The notes under the pieces: generated by a model
Database searches by the model: none
Told to the model about the DNA's origin: nothing
Seen by the model: the letters and a program-made list of their open reading frames with translations, nothing else
From: a virus
Virus record (IMG/VR): IMGVR_UViG_3300023257_000552
Coordinates: 1 to 22,899 of that record
Reading direction: 5' to 3' (one strand)
DNA: 22,899 nt
Translations under genes and position numbers: made by a program
Shown here: in pieces, positions 20,272 to 22,899 of the stretch
Layout of the letters: every line of letters starts with the position of its first letter
Position numbering within the stretch: the first letter of the stretch is position 1

Positions 20272-22899
20272 ATGGATAGTGAAGCACAGCGACTTATTTC
20301 TAGGTTAATTAGACGTGGTGTTAGAGGTACAGGTGCTTACCTACAAGACCCTACTAGGGGTCCTGAAATACTGCAGCGGCTTCACGTCTACTCTGAGTTA
20401 CATCCTGATACATCTTCCGTACCAGATACTGCTTACCCTGCTCCTGCGCCGGAGGTAGTGAAGGAAGCGAAGGGCAGAGAATCGTACCCCGTCCATTACA
20501 TGACTAAAGTCAAAGACTTACGCATTGCTATAGAAAACCGCAGAGGTTCTAAACGCAGAGGCGTTGACCCTGATGGTAAGTCCTGGGAAACTGAGATGAA
20601 GCACCCGTACGGAGAAATCTTAGGTACAGTGGGTACCGATGGGGATCCTGTTGACTGCTTTATTGGACCAGATAAGAGTTCAGATTTTGTATTAGTCGTG
20701 CATCTTAAAAAGAAGGGCACAAAAAGCACGCACGACGAAGACAAAGTTATTCTCGGGTGCAAGAGTCGCGACGAAGCGTTTAAGATATTCACCCAGCATT
20801 ACAACAACTGGCGCGAGTTTTACTTATCTGACACTCCAATGACTATCTATGATCTGCAGAAGAAGTTGGAACGTAGGGGAAAGAAAGCGGTCAAACTCGC
20901 ATCCGACGCAGCTGCTAACGCAGTTGGTGCTGGCGTAGGTGGTATGGGTGGCGCATTCGCAGGATCTTATGGACTGGCTATGTTGGCACATAAACTTCGT
21001 CTAGGTCGTGCAGCTAATGCTGCCGGAGCTATTGGTGGAGCATTAGTTGGTGGGGCTGGCGGTGCGTTACTTGGACAGAAGCTTTACAACAGTACGTACG
21101 ACACAGAACTCACCCCACAGGAAATGATAGGTGCTGCTCTGGGTGCCACTGCTGGCACAGGAGCACTTGCCGCGTCTACTGGAGATGGTATGGGTTTCTT
21201 ACTCGCTCCCGCAGTTGCTGCTGTAGGGGCGGCGGCTGGTAGTGGTCTAGGTAAGGTAGTGTCTGAGAAGACTGCTTCCCAGTTAGACATTGCGTGGGAA
21301 GCACTCACTAAGTCTGCAGATGCAGAAGAATTTGAGGAGCAGCTGTACGATAAAGGTCTTCTCTCTGACCCTATGCGTGCCCGTGAGTTTGTGCAGGAAA
21401 ACTTAGGGGTAGACAGTCTGTCCGACCTGGACCCAGAAGAGATGGAAGATGCACAGCAGTTACTGGGTGAGGTTAAAGTGTCTGAGGCACAGAAGACTAT
21501 CGCCGTAGACTTCGATAGCACTTTGAGTCTTCCTACAGGAGAACCTGTTAATGGTGCACGTGATGCGATGCTTAAGTTCAAGGACGCGGGGTACCGCGTA
21601 ATTGTATTTACAGTACGTGGCGACAAGGGTCCCGTGGAAGAGTTCATGGCCAAGTACGATATTCCGTACGATTTCATTAACGAGAACCCCGACCAACCTG
21701 AAGGTGCATCTGGAAAAGTTATCGCACATCATTATATAGATGATAGAGCTGTGCCTTTCAATGGCGACTGGGATTCTGTGTCTGATGACGTTGTGTCAGG
21801 TATACCTCACTGGCTAGATAAAGTCGCAGAACTGAAGCCCCGACATCTCATGGGAGCAGAGGCCGCTTCTAGCGAGAAAGAGTTTATTAAGTCAATCCGC
21901 GACGGTGACATCATCGTTACCAAACCCAAAGAGGAAGTATACCCAATACACAAACGGCTCACTAACATAGGTATACAAATAGGTACTAACTCCCCTTGGA
22001 CGCACACAAGTATGTGCGTCGGTAAGGGTGATGTTGTACATGGTACACCATTCAAAATACCTAGAAGAGGGGACAGCGGTGAAGCTGCCGCCAGAAAATC
22101 TACAGTAGAGTCTGTATTAGCGGACAGAGACGCATTACTACTCAGACCTAAAGTTTCGGATAAAGAAAAGAGCAAAGCAATTTCCCGTGTTAAGGATCTG
22201 ATAGGTGTAGACTACCCATCTTGGATGTCCAATGTCGTTGGAGCATTTATCCCTCAGAAACGTTCCGATAAAGACGATGCATTTACTGTGTTACATTGTT
22301 CCGGTATTATCGCACATGCCTATCATGATATGGACTTTCGTAAAGGCAAGTCCCGTAATGCAGTACGTCCTGGTGACTTGGCTAAGTCTGACGATACAGA
22401 GGTTATTGTGGGTTTAGGTAAGGTTGCTTCTATATCTAAAGAGTCTGAGTATGACGTAATTGCACATTGCCCCGATTGCCAAGGTATCTTACATGATGGT
22501 CCTCGATACCATACACATTGTGATGACTGTGGTTATGATGTAGCTTGGCAAGATAAACAAGAAAGAAGAGCAGGCGAAGAGTGGGCAGATATTCCTGAAG
22601 ACGACCCCCGTATGGTTGTTTGGAATACCCGTCAAAAAAAGACTCGTGATAGAATGAGGGATATGGGTTTTTCTGTGGATGAACCTACAGCAGGGACAAA
22701 GCTAAACTGCCCTATTTGTGGGGGTTTGTCGCAGGCACAGACAGGCGAGTCCTTTACATGTGAGAATAACCATACGGTAGAGAGCAAACACGCATCTAAA
22801 GGTTTTGCAAAAAATATCAATCTGAGTATGCGTTGGCGTAGACAGGACTTAGACCAACAAGACAACATCATGCGTGACTTATACGTGTACGAAATTCCA
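20272..22899 (+). CDS. Giant multidomain polyvalent-type protein (InPase, HAD-like, permuted NlpC/P60-like, zinc ribbons), 3' end outside the window
   Basis: ATG 20272 lies 13 bases after the previous stop; 876 codons are visible with no stop. Residues 70-197 match the InPase domain of phage polyvalent proteins: YGEILGTVGTDGDPVDCFIG (113-132), then DEDKVILG (155-162). Glycine-zipper segments fill about 213-331. A HAD phosphatase-like domain follows, with DFDST (413-417, D413/D415), FTVRG (446-450) and IDD (489-491). Residues about 544-690 fit a permuted NlpC/P60 (YiiX-like) cysteine peptidase: GDIIVTK, H578 in WTHTSMCVG, and C676 in LHCSGIIAHAY. Two zinc ribbons follow (C733, C736, C750, C753; and C813, C816, C830, H834). 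Lys-x-Ala motifs (EKTAS, DKVAE, GKVAS) fall between domains. A set of host-directed enzymes delivered with the genome is the likely role. Active residues suggest the enzymes are functional, but substrates are unknown. Confidence 0.78.
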   Translation, partial: MDSEAQRLISRLIRRGVRGTGAYLQDPTRGPEILQRLHVYSELHPDTSSVPDTAYPAPAPEVVKEAKGRESYPVHYMTKVKDLRIAIENRRGSKRRGVDPDGKSWETEMKHPYGEILGTVGTDGDPVDCFIGPDKSSDFVLVVHLKKKGTKSTHDEDKVILGCKSRDEAFKIFTQHYNNWREFYLSDTPMTIYDLQKKLERRGKKAVKLASDAAANAVGAGVGGMGGAFAGSYGLAMLAHKLRLGRAANAAGAIGGALVGGAGGALLGQKLYNSTYDTELTPQEMIGAALGATAGTGALAASTGDGMGFLLAPAVAAVGAAAGSGLGKVVSEKTASQLDIAWEALTKSADAEEFEEQLYDKGLLSDPMRAREFVQENLGVDSLSDLDPEEMEDAQQLLGEVKVSEAQKTIAVDFDSTLSLPTGEPVNGARDAMLKFKDAGYRVIVFTVRGDKGPVEEFMAKYDIPYDFINENPDQPEGASGKVIAHHYIDDRAVPFNGDWDSVSDDVVSGIPHWLDKVAELKPRHLMGAEAASSEKEFIKSIRDGDIIVTKPKEEVYPIHKRLTNIGIQIGTNSPWTHTSMCVGKGDVVHGTPFKIPRRGDSGEAAARKSTVESVLADRDALLLRPKVSDKEKSKAISRVKDLIGVDYPSWMSNVVGAFIPQKRSDKDDAFTVLHCSGIIAHAYHDMDFRKGKSRNAVRPGDLAKSDDTEVIVGLGKVASISKESEYDVIAHCPDCQGILHDGPRYHTHCDDCGYDVAWQDKQERRAGEEWADIPEDDPRMVVWNTRQKKTRDRMRDMGFSVDEPTAGTKLNCPICGGLSQAQTGESFTCENNHTVESKHASKGFAKNINLSMRWRRQDLDQQDNIMRDLYVYEIP

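Overview
The window looks like part of the structural (head and virion) region of a large tailed double-stranded DNA bacteriophage. The basis is a complete large terminase, a prohead-protease-like gene, a major-capsid-like gene with the WEDIAMAIL-type C-terminus, a neck-like gene, and several very large Gly/Ala-rich proteins of the kind packaged with or ejected alongside DNA. Shine-Dalgarno sites (AGGAGG, AAGGAG, GGAGA) precede most starts, so the host is bacterial, but nothing identifies the host group. I see no tRNA, rRNA, CRISPR array or insertion sequence. No portal gene is recognisable; it may lie outside the window.

Layout. 1-822: the end of one plus-strand gene and a second small one, both unknown. 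819-1983: two overlapping minus-strand genes; the larger combines a JAMM/MPN-like metallopeptidase motif with a region resembling the E2/RWD fold and ends in Arg-Gly-Gly. 2058-3854: large terminase. 3855-6031: a minus-strand accessory block with a wHTH regulator-like gene, two small membrane-protein genes, repeated leader elements and several strong hairpins. One of these genes appears split by a +1 frame difference at an A6 run next to a perfect 15-bp palindrome. 6061-15080: plus-strand head-assembly genes (internal-virion-like proteins, protease, repeat-bearing and acidic scaffold-like proteins, decoration-like protein). 15179-16303: major capsid protein, followed by a hairpin terminator. 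16417-22899: an HTH-bearing protein, a neck-like protein, an 860-residue glycine-zipper protein with a tandemly duplicated module, and a giant multidomain protein that runs off the window end.

How the genes may work together. The terminase packages DNA; the capsid, protease and scaffold-like proteins build and mature the head. The large Gly/Ala-rich proteins are good candidates for internal or ejected proteins. The last gene combines an InPase-type domain of phage polyvalent proteins, glycine-rich segments, a HAD phosphatase-like domain, a permuted NlpC/P60-like peptidase and two zinc ribbons, suggesting effectors delivered into the host. Across these virion-type proteins, and not in the terminase or regulators, a short motif of the form [DE]-K-[TIVL]-A recurs, often at domain borders. 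I infer it may be the site of the maturation protease or a capsid-targeting signal.
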